Part shown: one piece after another, positions 23,173-34,438 of the stretch
Layout of the letters: each line of letters begins with the position of its first letter
Numbering within the stretch: the stretch's first letter is position 1
DNA from: Heliocybe sulcata
Taxonomy: Eukaryota > Basidiomycota > Agaricomycetes > Gloeophyllales > Gloeophyllaceae
Direction: 5' to 3'
Assembly (NCBI GenBank): GCA_004369045.1
Contig: ML213510.1
Span: 20,631-84,630, forward strand
Length of the DNA stretch: 64,000 bases
Made by a program: the position numbers and the translations under genes
The notes under the pieces: model-generated
Seen by the model: the letters and a program-made list of their open reading frames with translations, nothing else
Told to the model about the DNA's origin: nothing
Databases searched by the model: none

Positions 23173-25102
23173 CCGGGATGGGCACTCATGCCTCCCCAAC
23201 CTCACAAAGTTTGTAGCCTTGTTCAAGAACAACCAGCTGGCAAGACACTTCCCAGTGTGTTTGATGGTATCAGGCTTGAAGTGGTGGGCCGACCAGGTTG
23301 CCCTAGTCAGGGTCTACCATTCCCTTCACAGCATGGGCCCATTAGTTGATCACCAGATCTTTGTTGATGCCTTGATGAACTGAGGTATCAGCATCACCTG
23401 GGGGTGATCAATGAGATGTATGGCACATGAGCCTGGGATGCCATGGTAAATTCTGGGACATCGGATGGCTCGAAGGCATGGTAGTCAAGCTCATTATCCA
23501 CCTGCCTGAGGAGCAAGGTATCAAAAATGCCGCAATCCTGGCCCATTTGGACAATCAGGGGATCATTGGTGCCTTTGACAAAGGCTGTAGTCACAACTTT
23601 GAGGTGAACTTATTGATTAGGTGTGCTGCCATCATTCACACCTCTTGCAACATTTCTCTAGTGCTCAATTATGTCAAATCTGAAAAGAACTCTGCATACC
23701 ACATCTCAAGTGGAGATCTGGGTGTGGCAGTTTCTTGCATCTGCTCTCAATTTCAAGCTCCCAAGGGAGCTCAACATGTTTTTGACCCATGTTTAGGTCA
23801 CACATTTGAGTTCCACTTTGCTGTGATTATGTTTTTGCTTACTGTCCATCCTTGCAGGTTTTATTGCCATAGTGAGGTGGCAGGAGGTGCATAGCCCCCA
23901 CCAACCTCCAGCAGGTCTGTTGAGCAGCCTGGGGTTCTCACAGCACTACACTCATCTGGTATCCAAAAGGGTTGCAAACCATGGGTGGACTTCAACATCA
24001 CCCCCAGCTCCTATCACCCACATGTTGCTGCCATTGATCAGCTGCATGCATGGACATTGCCATTCTCTACCCACCTAGATTCTCTACTCCACCTGGAGCT
24101 GTCACTGGGAACCGCAAATGCAGTGCAACATCTTCTATTCATGGTGCTAGAGCTGTTGATGCTCACTACCTATGGTGCTGGCCTGCTATGTTTCCACCAA
24201 TTCTGCAATACGGAAGACATCTCTGGGTTTTCATGCATGCTGACATCCCATTACTTCATTGCCCATCATGTGGGATCTGTCTGAGGCGGCACCTTGTCTG
24301 GTTTGCTGACTGGCCTTCACACCTAGCATGATGTCAATGATGCACCCTGGCATGGTGACTCTCACTTTGTGTCCCTTGTCCAGACTTCAGCATCAAAATG
24401 TGCCCACCCTCCTCTCACCACATGCAGTGGGCCCTGGTGACCATTGAGCACCTTCTATAACTGGAATTACATCTCAGCCGAGATGACCCCAGGGACTATG
24501 CCATCCTTGTGGTCACCCTTGTGGCATTCTGGGGCTGCTGTCATCTTGGTAAGCTCACTGTCCCCTCAAGCTCAGCATTTGACTGTCCCTGCCAAGTCAC
24601 TTCCTTGCAGTGTCAAGGCCACCCACCTCGTGATTCCTTTTGGCAAGGTTGAAAAGGAGGCTGGTACTCAGATCTTGCTCACCAGTGGCAGCCTGCTCTG
24701 CCCCATCTGTGCATTGCACTACCACCTCACTGTCAACTTGCAGGTCCCAGACAGTGCACCACTCTTTGCATATGCAGCTGCAGATGAAGGCTGGATGCTG
24801 TTGACCAAGTTGTCCTTCCTCTCCCACTGCAAGGAGGCCCGGGACCCCCTTCAGCTGTTGCAAGTCTCTGGCCACAGCTTCTGCATTGGCAGCACTACAG
24901 TCCGACCTGAGTCTGTTGCAGCCCAAGGCCACTGGAAGTCCCTTGTGTTCCTTCTATACTGGCACTGCCTCAAGGACTTGCTCCCCCTCATGATCTCGAA
25001 GTCCTATGATAGATCCTGCATTGCCTCTTTGAAGGCAGATTCTGATGTGTGCCATGTTCGCAACAACCTATCTGCATATACTCACAATAGTCTCATTGCT
25101 TA
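23173..25102 (+). pseudogene. RNase H and tyrosine recombinase, DIRS-like element (degenerate)
   Basis: Remnant of the polyprotein of a tyrosine-recombinase retroelement. From 23190: NLTKFVALFKNN and LKWWADQVAL, then the RNase H-like part (AILAHLDNQGIIGAFDKG; RCAAIIHTSCNISLVLNYV; EKNSAYHISSGDLG). From about 23900: the recombinase N-terminal part (TTYGAGLLCFHQFC). From 24444: the catalytic part, with the box LLCPICALHYHLTVN..VPDSAPLFAYA, GHSFCIGSTT and AAQGHWKSLVFLLYWH. The HxxR motif expected in GHSFRIGGTT has Cys in place of Arg (TGC for CGC); the Tyr of LLYW is kept. Stops and frame changes are scattered through the first half. No activity is expected. Confidence 0.7.
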
Positions 25103-25395
25103 AGTACTGTGCTTTCTTGTCATCACTGTTTCATGATCTGCATTGTGCTCTGCTGTCCCTGCTGTTCATTAGCACTTAGCCATGTTTAATGCATATCTCA
25201 TATGCAATGCATCATTGTTATGCCATTTGTAGGGTTTCTTTCCAGAGCATTGCCTCTGGGTTGGGGCAGTTGTTTCAGCCTTGGCCAAAACCTGGCTACT
25301 GTGAGCCTTTGGCTCTGGTTGGGTGTAGCCCGGGTTTTGTCTGGGAGCAGAAACAATGTGTTTCTGCCCACCATTGCACTCAGTGCCCATCCTGG
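25103..25395. other. 3' flank of the recombinase
   Basis: Non-coding sequence after the recombinase stop. Its last 14 bases, read backwards, share GGATGGGCACT with the coding sequence right after copy B at 23177. Confidence 0.4.
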
Positions 25396-26674
25396 TAATA
25401 TGCTCTATGTGTCTCTGGGCACCGAAAACACATTTTCGCTACATTAGCGCACGTTCCCACGCTCAGAGCAATAGAGAGTGTACTCCCAGTGCATCAGCAT
25501 GAGCAATATTCGAGGTTTTATGGATTTTTCTGATATTTTCTGGAGCTCTGATCTTGTCAGACAGCCTCTCCAAATCATTCTGCAGGCTATCACTGGCCTC
25601 CCAATATGCAGCAGTGTAGTGGCACTGTGTTGGCATTGGCATTGGCAGCACATCGTAGTGGTGCAGTGCAGCAATTCAGTGACACTTTGGCAATGGCAGG
25701 CAGTCTTATTCTAGGTGGTCTCATTCAGCTCGAGTCATTTCAGAGGCTGTGCATGCCTCACCGGCACCACTTGTCATCCGGCAGGCTATCAACACCGCTT
25801 TTAATGTGATGTGCACACTTTCCCACACTTGTGTCAGCCAATGGCTGCCTCTGCATATGGATGCTGCAGCTCTTGAAGCTTGCTCTGAGGTTCAGGGTTT
25901 GGTCTAGTCTTCCATTGTCTTATTGTTTTGCATGGACCTTGGGTATTTGGTTTATGCAGGTAGATACTTGAGTAGGGACTTGTGTACTCACAATTTAGGT
26001 TATCTGAGGTTACTAGAGGTTCCCTAGCTTGTATCTCGTCCTCTCTGTGCAATCTAGTGTTCCCCTCTCTTCCCTGTATCTCTGTCTGAGTTTCCTGCAT
26101 CTCCCTTGCTTTACTGCTAATCATCGCTAAACCCACTGCTTGTCGCTCATTGCTGGCAAGCCTTGCTCACTATCCTGCACTTCTCAAAACCTTCACTGCT
26201 CTGCATCCCAAGTTGTCCCAAGCTATCACCAGCTATTAGGTGCTCTCACTAGTCCCACTGCTTTCACTTTGTCATATTTTCCCACACCTCATTGTTTCGC
26301 TCACTGCGTGCTTTTCATCTAGTTCTTCCAGAGTCTGTATTTTGCCAGACACCAAAAGTCTCATTTTACCTTGTTCTATTTTTGGAGTCTACATCTATTT
26401 TTAGTGTTTAGTGCATTTTGCTTCTATAGTGTGCTCTGTATCTTCCAGTTGTTTTCTCCACTTGTTCTATTTTTAGCACTTCGCTATGTTGCTCTTGTGG
26501 CTTGTGGTCTCGGTCCTATATTTCCCATTGACTCCCTCTGAACTTCATTCATATCCTTTGATTCCTGGGGCCTTGCAGCCATGGCAGCACCAAGAGATTG
26601 GGGCTGGTGTGTGGTTATTTTTATTTGTTTAAGTCTTCCTCTTTCCGGGTTTCATCATATGTTCATGTTCATCA
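25396..26674 (-). repeat. 1.3 kb dispersed repeat, copy B' (complete, inverted, 1279 bp)
   Basis: Inverted partner of copy B: reverse-complemented, it starts TGATGAACATGA and ends AGAGCATATTA. The two copies look much more alike than either does to the copies at 15 kb or 32 kb. The flanks are CTGG (25392-25395) and ATGG (26675-26678), only three of four bases alike. With copy B it forms a hairpin-capable inverted repeat of about 1.28 kb per arm around 2.2 kb. Confidence 0.75.
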
Positions 26675-28480
26675 ATGGGTTCTGATTGGGTACCACACTT
26701 TTGTGGCCTTCAGCCACATTGGCATCTCAGCAGGCCCAATGGCCTTCAGCCATTGCCGCACCAGGCCCTCCCCAACCCAGTGAAATTGTATCCAACATAA
26801 TATTGAATCAATTGTGTCTCTCTCAGTTTCTGTCTCTTGCATTGGTTCTATCAGCTGACCCTTTCCTTGCTCCTACCCACTCCCTAGCTTGGCAGAAAAA
26901 TACTTTGCTGACATGATCTCCCCTCCCTCAGTCATTCTATAACCCCGACTGAGAGAGGTATCTTCCTTATGACTTTCTTATGGTACTTATGAGTTTATTG
27001 TCACAGCAACTAGCTGTGCCACCAGACCCAAACAATAACAAACAGGCTTACTGATTCCTAACCAGATAAGCAAAGATGAGGAGGGGTCTTGAGATAGACA
27101 GGGGAAACAGAGGGTGAAGATAGATCAGAGATACAGATTGCAGATGTAGAGATGTAGTGCTGTTAGGCTACTAGGTATCGACGAGGAGGCTAAGTCTGGG
27201 GTCTCATGGAAATATCTACAAGTTTTATATACACAATAGAATGGTGACTAAATGGAAATGTCACGGCTGAGTAATGATGAGTAATAATGAGTCATAGCTG
27301 ACTAACTATCTATAATATCAAATGGTCTATAATCACATGTATGTACAGGAACCAATCAGGGAGATTGGATTGAGTGATGCGATCACATGTGATCATCACT
27401 AATCAGAAGATGAGGTGGAGATGATGCAATATGACATGATGATGGTGCAATATGATGCCAAGGCAATATATTGGGGTTGGACAACGCTCGATCTCATGCT
27501 GATTTATTTGTATTTTTTTCGCTCCCAGCTAAGTGGTCATGCCAAGTGTCCCAACACAGTCGTGACAACTTTTCCATCGCTGTGGATACTCCTACCTCAA
27601 AATTGTGATGCAGACCTATAGTATATACCTAGTTCTAGTGCAGACATGGGTCCATGAGCAACAAGACTGGGTATCAGGTTAGATATAAATTGTATTTCGA
27701 CAAGTACTCCGAGGATTCCTTCCATAATAGATGTCTGCACTAGCCCTCATAAATACTAATCAACTGAAGAAGAAATCAGAGGAAACGAGTGAGTTGCTGT
27801 GCTAAAAAGTTATCACGACTGTCGCACCTTCGAGGCCTCGTTTGTTAACGCCACAAGCGTGATGTGCAGCGTGACGGCGATGTTACACACGTGTCACGTC
27901 GACAATGTGAGGACCGGTAGCAATGTTCCTCGCTGCACCTGGGCAGGCCATACCACATTAAACTATATTCAATGCATCTCTAAAGTCATCACATATGTTT
28001 CTATAATTTATCGAATTTGTTCTGGTCCCAAACATTGACTTGAAAGCTTGACATCAGCCCTGTGAAGCAGTAGGTCAATGGGGAATACACGGAACCCAAA
28101 GAAGAGACACGTACCATACAGGAAGACAAGACCTGGGTGGGGTGAAGACAAAGAAAACACATCTGCAGAGAATATGAAGGGTAAAGCACCTTCCAGGCCT
28201 CGGAAGACAGTAAGTAGCTCTAGACTAGACCACCCAAAGTCTCACAGCAATTAACTGTGAATGCACTCACTCCAGCCACTACGCGGGCGTGTTCTCGAGC
28301 TTGAAAGACAGCTGGAAGGTGCCGGAGAGCAACTATAGGAGTGCCAAGAATGTTTGCAGACTGCAGGCAATGCTAGCAATAGCCATCAAAAATGAGCTAA
28401 TGACTACCAGCGCTGGTATTGGAATGAACAAAAAAAGGCCAGCCAAGCAAAGAATACCAATTTAAGCCTCAGGAAGCATT
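26675..28480. other. Gene-free stretch between repeats
   Basis: AT-rich, no gene or domain found. 26700-26760 has a short repeated phrase (GGCCTTCAGCCA twice). 27260-27300 has GATGAGTAA-like near-tandem repeats. The part from 28260 may be the 5' region of the pseudogene that follows. Confidence 0.4.
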
Positions 28481-28500
28481 TGAATCATATGCAGAGGGTT

Positions 28501-30740
28501 GAGCTTCCAGAAATGTGAGAACAGGCAGAAGTTGCAGAAGATGAGACTCAGAAGAGCAAGGATACCATCAGGGGCCAGGCCACCAAAGTCAAGGAACAGA
28601 AGGACCGGCTATCTTCAGCACAGCAGACAATTAAGAAACTGCAGTCATGCCTATGGAGGGTCCTGGTTTTGCTCGAGAGTGCTGTTGCCAAGGCAGAGCG
28701 GTGGGCCCAGATATGGAAGCTCACTGATAAAGGAGTCTATACTCTGGAAGCTCGTGAGATGGCGCATGCTATGGCAGATGGTGGAATGTCAGAAGAGAAG
28801 GTTGGGCCTATGATGCACCATATGATAGCTTGCATGGGTGCTGAAGTTGTCGGAAAGCCGATGAGCTGGCACACGGTATCCATGAGTATTTCGGAAGGTG
28901 GGCTGGCATCGAAGATGCAAGTAGCTTTGGAAGTCAAGGCAACAGACAGTACATGCCATTGCTCTCCGACTACAGCTATCTATCAATAATATTCTGCAGC
29001 TGTAGTCATCAGCTCAGATGGGACCAGTCATCACCACGAGAATCTGGAAGCGCAATGTGCTACATACCTGGCACCATCATCTCATTCAGTTTCGGGACCA
29101 TCCGTAGAAATGACACCGCAGATTCAGACACTCAGGGTACATAGTACCGCAAATCATGCCAGTGCTATGCAACTGGAGGCATGGAAGGCTACGATCACGG
29201 ATATCTGTGGTTTGTACTGAGATAGTCCCCTTGCTGCAGAGTCTGTGTCTTGCTTACGGCCTGTTGACTTCGCTATATGCATTGCAGGGATGAATAGCAA
29301 CCATGCAGAGGATTGGAAGGAATTGTCAAAGCTTATCCGTGAATGGGTGCACTTATCTTGGCAGACAATACTCGGAGAGAGAGAGATTGAGTTGAGACCA
29401 CCAGATGAGATTGCTGCACTTCTTGTGGAGTCCTTGTCAGGGCACATTGCTGCTGTTGGTGGAAGTTGGCTGGCACTCTCAGACATCGAGCGAGCTGAGC
29501 ACCACCAGCAGATCGTCAATGAGATCAAGGTCTCTCTCGGAGCGGCAGCATATGCAGCCTTGTCCGAAGTTGAGAAGTTCAAGATCAATCGATTCATTTG
29601 GCTAGGCTGCTGCATGCACAAAGAGCTGAATAGTGTCAAAGGGGGAAATGCAGCTATGATCGCATGGTGGGTGCAGAATGGAGTCCCGGGGCCTGTACTT
29701 CTGCTGAATAAATTCAATGCTGCAAATTTGCCTCATATTCTCTCGCCATCAAGCTCATTGACACCTGCTGAGAAGCTTGCATTCAACTCCTCAACCTGCG
29801 GTGGAGTTAAAATCACCACCCTCTTGGGGTCCGAGTTCAAGCACAAGGATGACAAGAAAGGACAACAAGCTACTTATTCATACTGGATGGAGGAGCAGCT
29901 CGGGCATCCACACTCATTTCCGGACACCAGCAATACTCGATTCCAGTCGCACGGTGGAGTGGCGACTGTATTGATCATACATCAGACTCTACACATCAAA
30001 TTCATGGAATTTGTCCGGGATGGAAAGCAAGACGATTCAGGATTTATGAACCTAGAAGAAAACATATACAGGGGCCTGCAGGATCCTCCTACCCTTACCG
30101 AGCTTGCCATCTTGGCCATTTACGGTTAGGCCATATCTATTCCCTATATGCGTATTGTCCGAGGGAGTGGTGTTGCGAGCAGAAACGGTCTGGATCTTGG
30201 ACCACTGCATCAAGATGTCATCACACACCTGCAGAAAATTATCGACAATCCAAAGATCCTATTATCCCCATCTGCAACACACAAAACGGGTGCAATGCAC
30301 GGCAAGTTCTGGGAGAGCCCTGACTTGTTTCCGGCTGTCCATGTACTGCTGCCCGAGCTTCCTCACATTGAACCCGTGCTTGTTGCCTTCTGTAAAGGGG
30401 CACTGGAGACCTGGCAGCACTTCAGTGCTGAGTTTGCAGAGGCAGGTGCTATCGCACAGATGACGCAGGCCAAGCGGGACCAGGAAGGGTCCTGACTACA
30501 AATGATGCCTGTGAGGGTGATGCTACGGGGGAAGGCCAACCTATCCGAGCATAAGCGGAACGCCAAATACATGTACCAGGAAAGATCTTACACGGGTCGC
30601 GCTCATGATGGATGAGCTGCGGGAGATTCTCAAGCACTACCATGCACTGCCGGAGGATGAAAAACAGCTGGTACTCCAGGAGAGATCAACAGAGAATGAG
30701 CAAGATGTTGCACGCCCCTGGTACTTCCACTTTCAGCATA
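28501..30740 (+). pseudogene. Unnamed repeated protein family, long degenerate copy 2
   Basis: One frame can be followed from 28501 to 30495 through five stops (28516, 28987, 29218, 30127, 30493); related sequence continues out of frame to about 30740. In order: a coiled coil (VKEQKDRLSSAQQTIKKLQS), a helical part (MAHAMADGGMSEEKVGPMMH), a region with GDGTSHHHEN-like sequence, GMNSNHAEDWKELSKLI, MHKELNSVKGGNAAMIAWW, GVPGPVLLLNKFNAANL, KHKDDKKGQQATYSYWM, FPDTSNTRFQSHGGVATVLI, DPPTLTELAILAIY and the LDLGPLHQDV to HFSAE part shared with copy 1. The NxHAxD, HKELNxVKGG and DTSNTRFxSHG patterns look like conserved sites of an enzyme. I cannot name it. I have seen such proteins as multicopy families in Agaricomycetes, so a mobile-element origin is an inference. 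Confidence 0.6.
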
Positions 30741-31529
30741 ATTCATGGAAATCCCAGTTCTACTGAGATATTTGTACACAATCATATGCTATACATATCT
30801 CTAATATATATTTGTATATTCTCTGGGACTGTGTCGAGGCAGAACAACAGAATCCATGTGTTTTTGCAACAAGGTCGAGTTGGGACGCACTTGCACCACA
30901 ATTTGCTTACTAAGCGATTCACGTGACCATTAAGGATTGCCCAACCCCAAATATATCAAATGGTGCTTCCATATCAAAGAGAAGCATGCAACAGTGATAT
31001 ATCAAAAGGAAGTGATGCAACAGTAATATATCAAAGATAGAAGCACATCACTGATGGAAGCTTGTAGAAGGTTTAGGCTAAACCCTAAAGATGTCATTGA
31101 TGGGATCAGACACAGCCACTGTGCCACATCATGTGATGTCATGTGAATGTCATGTGTGTGTGACTTGTGATTGTGGCATGGTGACATGTGGTGCAAAACT
31201 GTGACACTTATGCATGTATGACAGTGTGTCTGTTTATTAGAAGGGACTTAGAGTCATTTTCTTGTAGGCTCCCCCATACAATAGTGATGAATTAATAGAC
31301 TAAGTACTTGCACCCCTACCCAACCAACACCTGTAGATTTTTGATTAGACCAGATACAAGCAGATATTAGGCCTTAGATTACAAGCCCATGAGGAGACTA
31401 CTTCTCCTCAGGCCTTATATACTGCTTGAAATATAATACCAGAATATTCTATGATATTCCTCATCTGGGTTAAACAAGACCCATAACCAATTATCAGGAT
31501 ATTTCTAAGCAATTTCCAACAACACCCAC
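30741..31529. other. AT-rich repeats, no gene
   Basis: Contains near-tandem ATATATCAAA units with GATGCAACAGT (30950-31040) and a TGTCATGTG-rich patch (31110-31200). No coding sequence was recognised. Confidence 0.45.
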
Positions 31530-33136
31530 TGTAAGGGCTCCCCTTCAGCCACCTTTGCTTTCAGCCATTGTCACGTGACATCATGTGTCATGCTAATATG
31601 CCCTACATGTCTCTGAATGCTGAAAATGCATTTTCAAGCTGATTGCACAGATTTCCACGCTCTGTGCGATAGTGAGCATATTCAAGGTGTCGCACTACGA
31701 GCGATATTCAAGTTTCTATAGATTTTTCTGTTATTTTCTGGCTTTTCTGGAGCTCCGATCCTGCCTGATAGACTCTCCAAATTGTTCCACACGCTATCGC
31801 TGGCCTCTCAATATGCAGCGATGCAGCGGTGCTGTGTCGCTGTCAGTGTTGGTACTGGCAGCACATCGTAGCAGTGTGGTGCAGCGATGCAGCAACGCTT
31901 CGGCAATGGCCAGCAGTCTTGTTCTAGGTCGTCTCAGTCATCTCGAGTCATTTCCGAGAGTGTGTGTGCCTTGCCAGCAGCCGTTCATCATCCGGCATTG
32001 CTTTTGATGTGACAAGCACACATTCCCACACTCGTGTCAGACAGCGGCTGCCTCCATATATGGACACTGCAGCTCCTGGAGCTTGTTTCGAGGTTCGGGG
32101 TTTGGTCTAGCCTGTCTTATTGTTTTGCATATAGCTATTGTTCCTATTGTTTAGCACAGGGACCTCGGATATTTGGTTTAGGCAGGTAGACTACTAGAGT
32201 AGCACCTCATGTACTCGTAATTCAGGTTTCCGAGGCTGCCAGAGTCCCCCAGAATTTGTATCTCGTCCTCCCTGCGCAATCCAGTGTTCCCCTCTCTTTC
32301 CTGCATCTCTGTCTGAGTCTCCTGTGTCTCTGTTGCTAATCCCGCTCATCGTTGCTAAACCTGCTAATCATCGCTAAACTTGCTGCTTGTCGCTAAAGTG
32401 CTGGCAAGCCTCCCTCACTATCCTGCACTTCTCGGAATCATGACCGCTCCGCATCCCCAGTTGTCCCGAGCTATTGCCAGCTATTGGGTGCTGTTGCTAC
32501 ACCTGCCGCTGTCGCTTCATCATATTTTCCAACGTGTCGCTATTTCGTTCATCGTATGCTTTTGGTCCATTTCTTTCAGGGCTTTTGCTGTCTGTGTTTC
32601 GCCAGACACCAGAGGTCTTTTTGCTTTGTTCCATTTTTAGAGTCTACATCTATTTTTAGCGTTTAGCGCATTTCGCTTCTATAGCGTGCTCTGTCACTAC
32701 CGGTCACTTTTGCTGCTTGTTCTATTTTTAGTGCTTCACTATGTCGCTCTTGTGGCTTGTGGTCTCGGTCCTATATTTCCCATTGACTCCCTCCGAACTA
32801 CTATCATACCCTTCGATTCCTGGGGCCTCACAGCCGTGGCAGCACCAAGGGATTGGTGCTGGTGTGTGGTTGTTGTTGTTTGTTTAGGTCTTCCCCTTTC
32901 CGGGTTTTGTCGTGTGTTCGTGTTCATCAACGCGGTGCGGCCACTTTGTGTTTTGCACTTGTTGAAGGGCTCTTTAACATACTCCTCTTTGGAACTCCCT
33001 TCAACAACATGCAGGTAAGCCCTTAGATATCATTAGTGGATGTATCTAGTGCTTATGAGTGTATATATTTGCTTTGGAACTCCCTTCAACAATGTGCAGC
33101 CTTGCCAGCTCATTGGTTGTTAAGGTAGCCCTTACA
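31530..33136 (+). repeat. Gypsy LTR split by a 1.3 kb repeat
   Basis: TGTAAGGGCTCC at 31530 and GTAGCCCTTACA ending at 33136 are the ends of the same Gypsy LTR as at 19887. Subtracting the 1336-bp insert and its 4-bp duplicate leaves exactly 267 bp. No internal Gypsy sequence flanks it, so it is a solo LTR; no target duplication is seen at its outer ends. Confidence 0.85.
31594..32929 (-). repeat. 1.3 kb dispersed repeat, copy C (complete, 1336 bp)
   Basis: Reads TAATATGCCC..GTTCATCA on the plus strand. The flanks are ATGC (31590-31593) and ACGC (32930-32933). The intact LTR has TCACGCGG here, so the duplication is ACGC with one C-to-T change. This copy proves that the 1.3 kb unit moves (or moved) by itself and is not merely the end of the recombinase element. 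Confidence 0.85.
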
Positions 33137-33391
33137 TGTACTGTAGAAGCTTAGAATTAAGGCTTTCAGGCTATACCAAGAGAGCTCAGTCGAGTATGCA
33201 AATAATGACTCCATATTGGACTGTACCTATAACAAGAGGGCTAATCTACTGTCAGGTAAAGTACAGTACAATAGATACACAAGTGCTTACCTCAGTCAAG
33301 TATGTGCATAATGAGTGAGGGAAGAGAATGGGAAGGGAAACCATCTGTATATACCTGTGCCATGTTGTCACGTGTGTGAAGGTGTGCTCTT

Positions 33392-33462
33392 TATCAAGCT
33401 GGGAAGCCTGAGGCAAGCTCTATTAAGTTGAGGAATTACATGACTTACATGGCATGCAAAAA
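33392..33462 (-). repeat. Inverted Copia-1 LTR fragment
   Basis: TATCAAGCTGGGAAGCC and CTCTATTAAGTTG.. reverse-complement the 3' end of the LTR that starts two bases further on, with an internal deletion. It makes a head-to-head LTR pair at the left edge of the Copia. Confidence 0.7.
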
Positions 33463-33463
33463 C

Positions 33464-34052
33464 TATCGGCATTTGTGCCTACGAGGTTAGCAACACTCAA
33501 GACTAGTGCAAAACAAAATGCGCTCTTGCCCGGGATTGAACCTGCAGCCTCCAGGCTGCAGGTAGGTGCTCTTACCACTACACCATTTAGTCATTGCTTA
33601 CCGCTTTGACTTGGACCTCTTAGCTATTCTTTCTTCCTCACTTTCCTATTTCGTCTATACAGTTCCAAGCCACTTCCCACGCCCTGCAAAGAGCGAAAAC
33701 GGCGCTGAGTCAAGCTCTCTTCTTCATCCAACTTAATAGAGCTTGACTCAGGTATGTCTTTTGCATGTCATGTAATTATCCAACTTAATAGAGCTTGACT
33801 CACTTCAGGAAAATGTTAGCACAAAATGACTTGGTTTATTTTATCTTATTGTCTTAGCCGGTCTTAAATCCGCCTTAGAGACGTTTTAAGGCCTATTTTA
33901 AGCGTTTAAGCGCTTGACTTGCCTTATTTTTTCCGGGAAAATCGGAGTTAAGACCGAAAAAGACGTCGCTAAGGAGAAAACTCAATTTAGCATTTTCCTG
34001 ATGCAGGCTTCCCTGTGCGCTGTTTGAGACCTCCAGGCTTCCCAGCTTGATA
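33464..34052 (+). repeat. Copia-1 5' LTR (589 bp)
   Basis: Bounded on the right by the primer-binding site at 34053 and on the left by TATCGGCATTTG, which matches the 3' LTR start TGTTGGCATTC. It ends in CTTCCCAGCTTGATA. About 190 bp (33812-34003) are absent from the inverted copy at 39174-39559. Confidence 0.75.
33520..33602 (-). other. tRNA-like segment in Copia-1 LTR (copy 1)
   Basis: On the minus strand it has an A-box-like TGGTGTAGTGG and a B-box-like GGTTCAATCC at tRNA spacing, separated by a 7-bp stem CTGCAGC/GCTGCAG. The T-stem does not pair well and no 7-bp acceptor stem is clear, so this is a tRNA-derived or tRNA-like (SINE-like) piece rather than a working tRNA gene. Confidence 0.5.
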
Positions 34053-34067
34053 GGTTATGAGCCCAAC
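34053..34067 (+). promoter_or_regulatory. Primer-binding site (initiator tRNA-Met half-molecule type)
   Basis: GGTTATGAGCCCA is the complement of the anticodon region of eukaryotic initiator tRNA-Met (TGGGCTCATAACC), as used by copia-type elements that prime from a tRNA half. The same sequence follows the 5' LTR of Copia-2 at 42153. Confidence 0.75.
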
Positions 34068-34438
34068 GCTTTAGGACTCTCAAATGGCACTTTTAGCCCG
34101 TCATCTGCGCTCTAGAGGTACATCCAACCTCATCATGACCCATCCATCCTCCATCCATCTCCAATTCGACTTTTCACACCTTCTACTGGTCCATCCAGAC
34201 TGCAGAACGTCGAATTCGGTCTCCTATCGCTGCTCTACGCTTTTTCGCTGCGCGATTTCGCCTAGGAACGCTTCTGGACGCCCCAGGACCGCTTTCTGAG
34301 CTTCTACTCTTCTGCTTTCGCTCCAACTCGTCTTTCTGAGCTCTTAGCACTCCCTACTGCATTCCACACTCATCCTATACTCCTATCGCTTCCATCGACG
34401 CCCCATCGTTCTCCATCGCCCTACGTCGTTCTGTCGTC

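Noticed and set aside
21897-26674. Reading the two inverted 1.3 kb copies simply as inverted terminal repeats of a DIRS element
   Set aside because: The RT end lies outside copy B, the frame is restored when it is removed, 4-bp duplications are present, and copy C stands alone in a Gypsy LTR.
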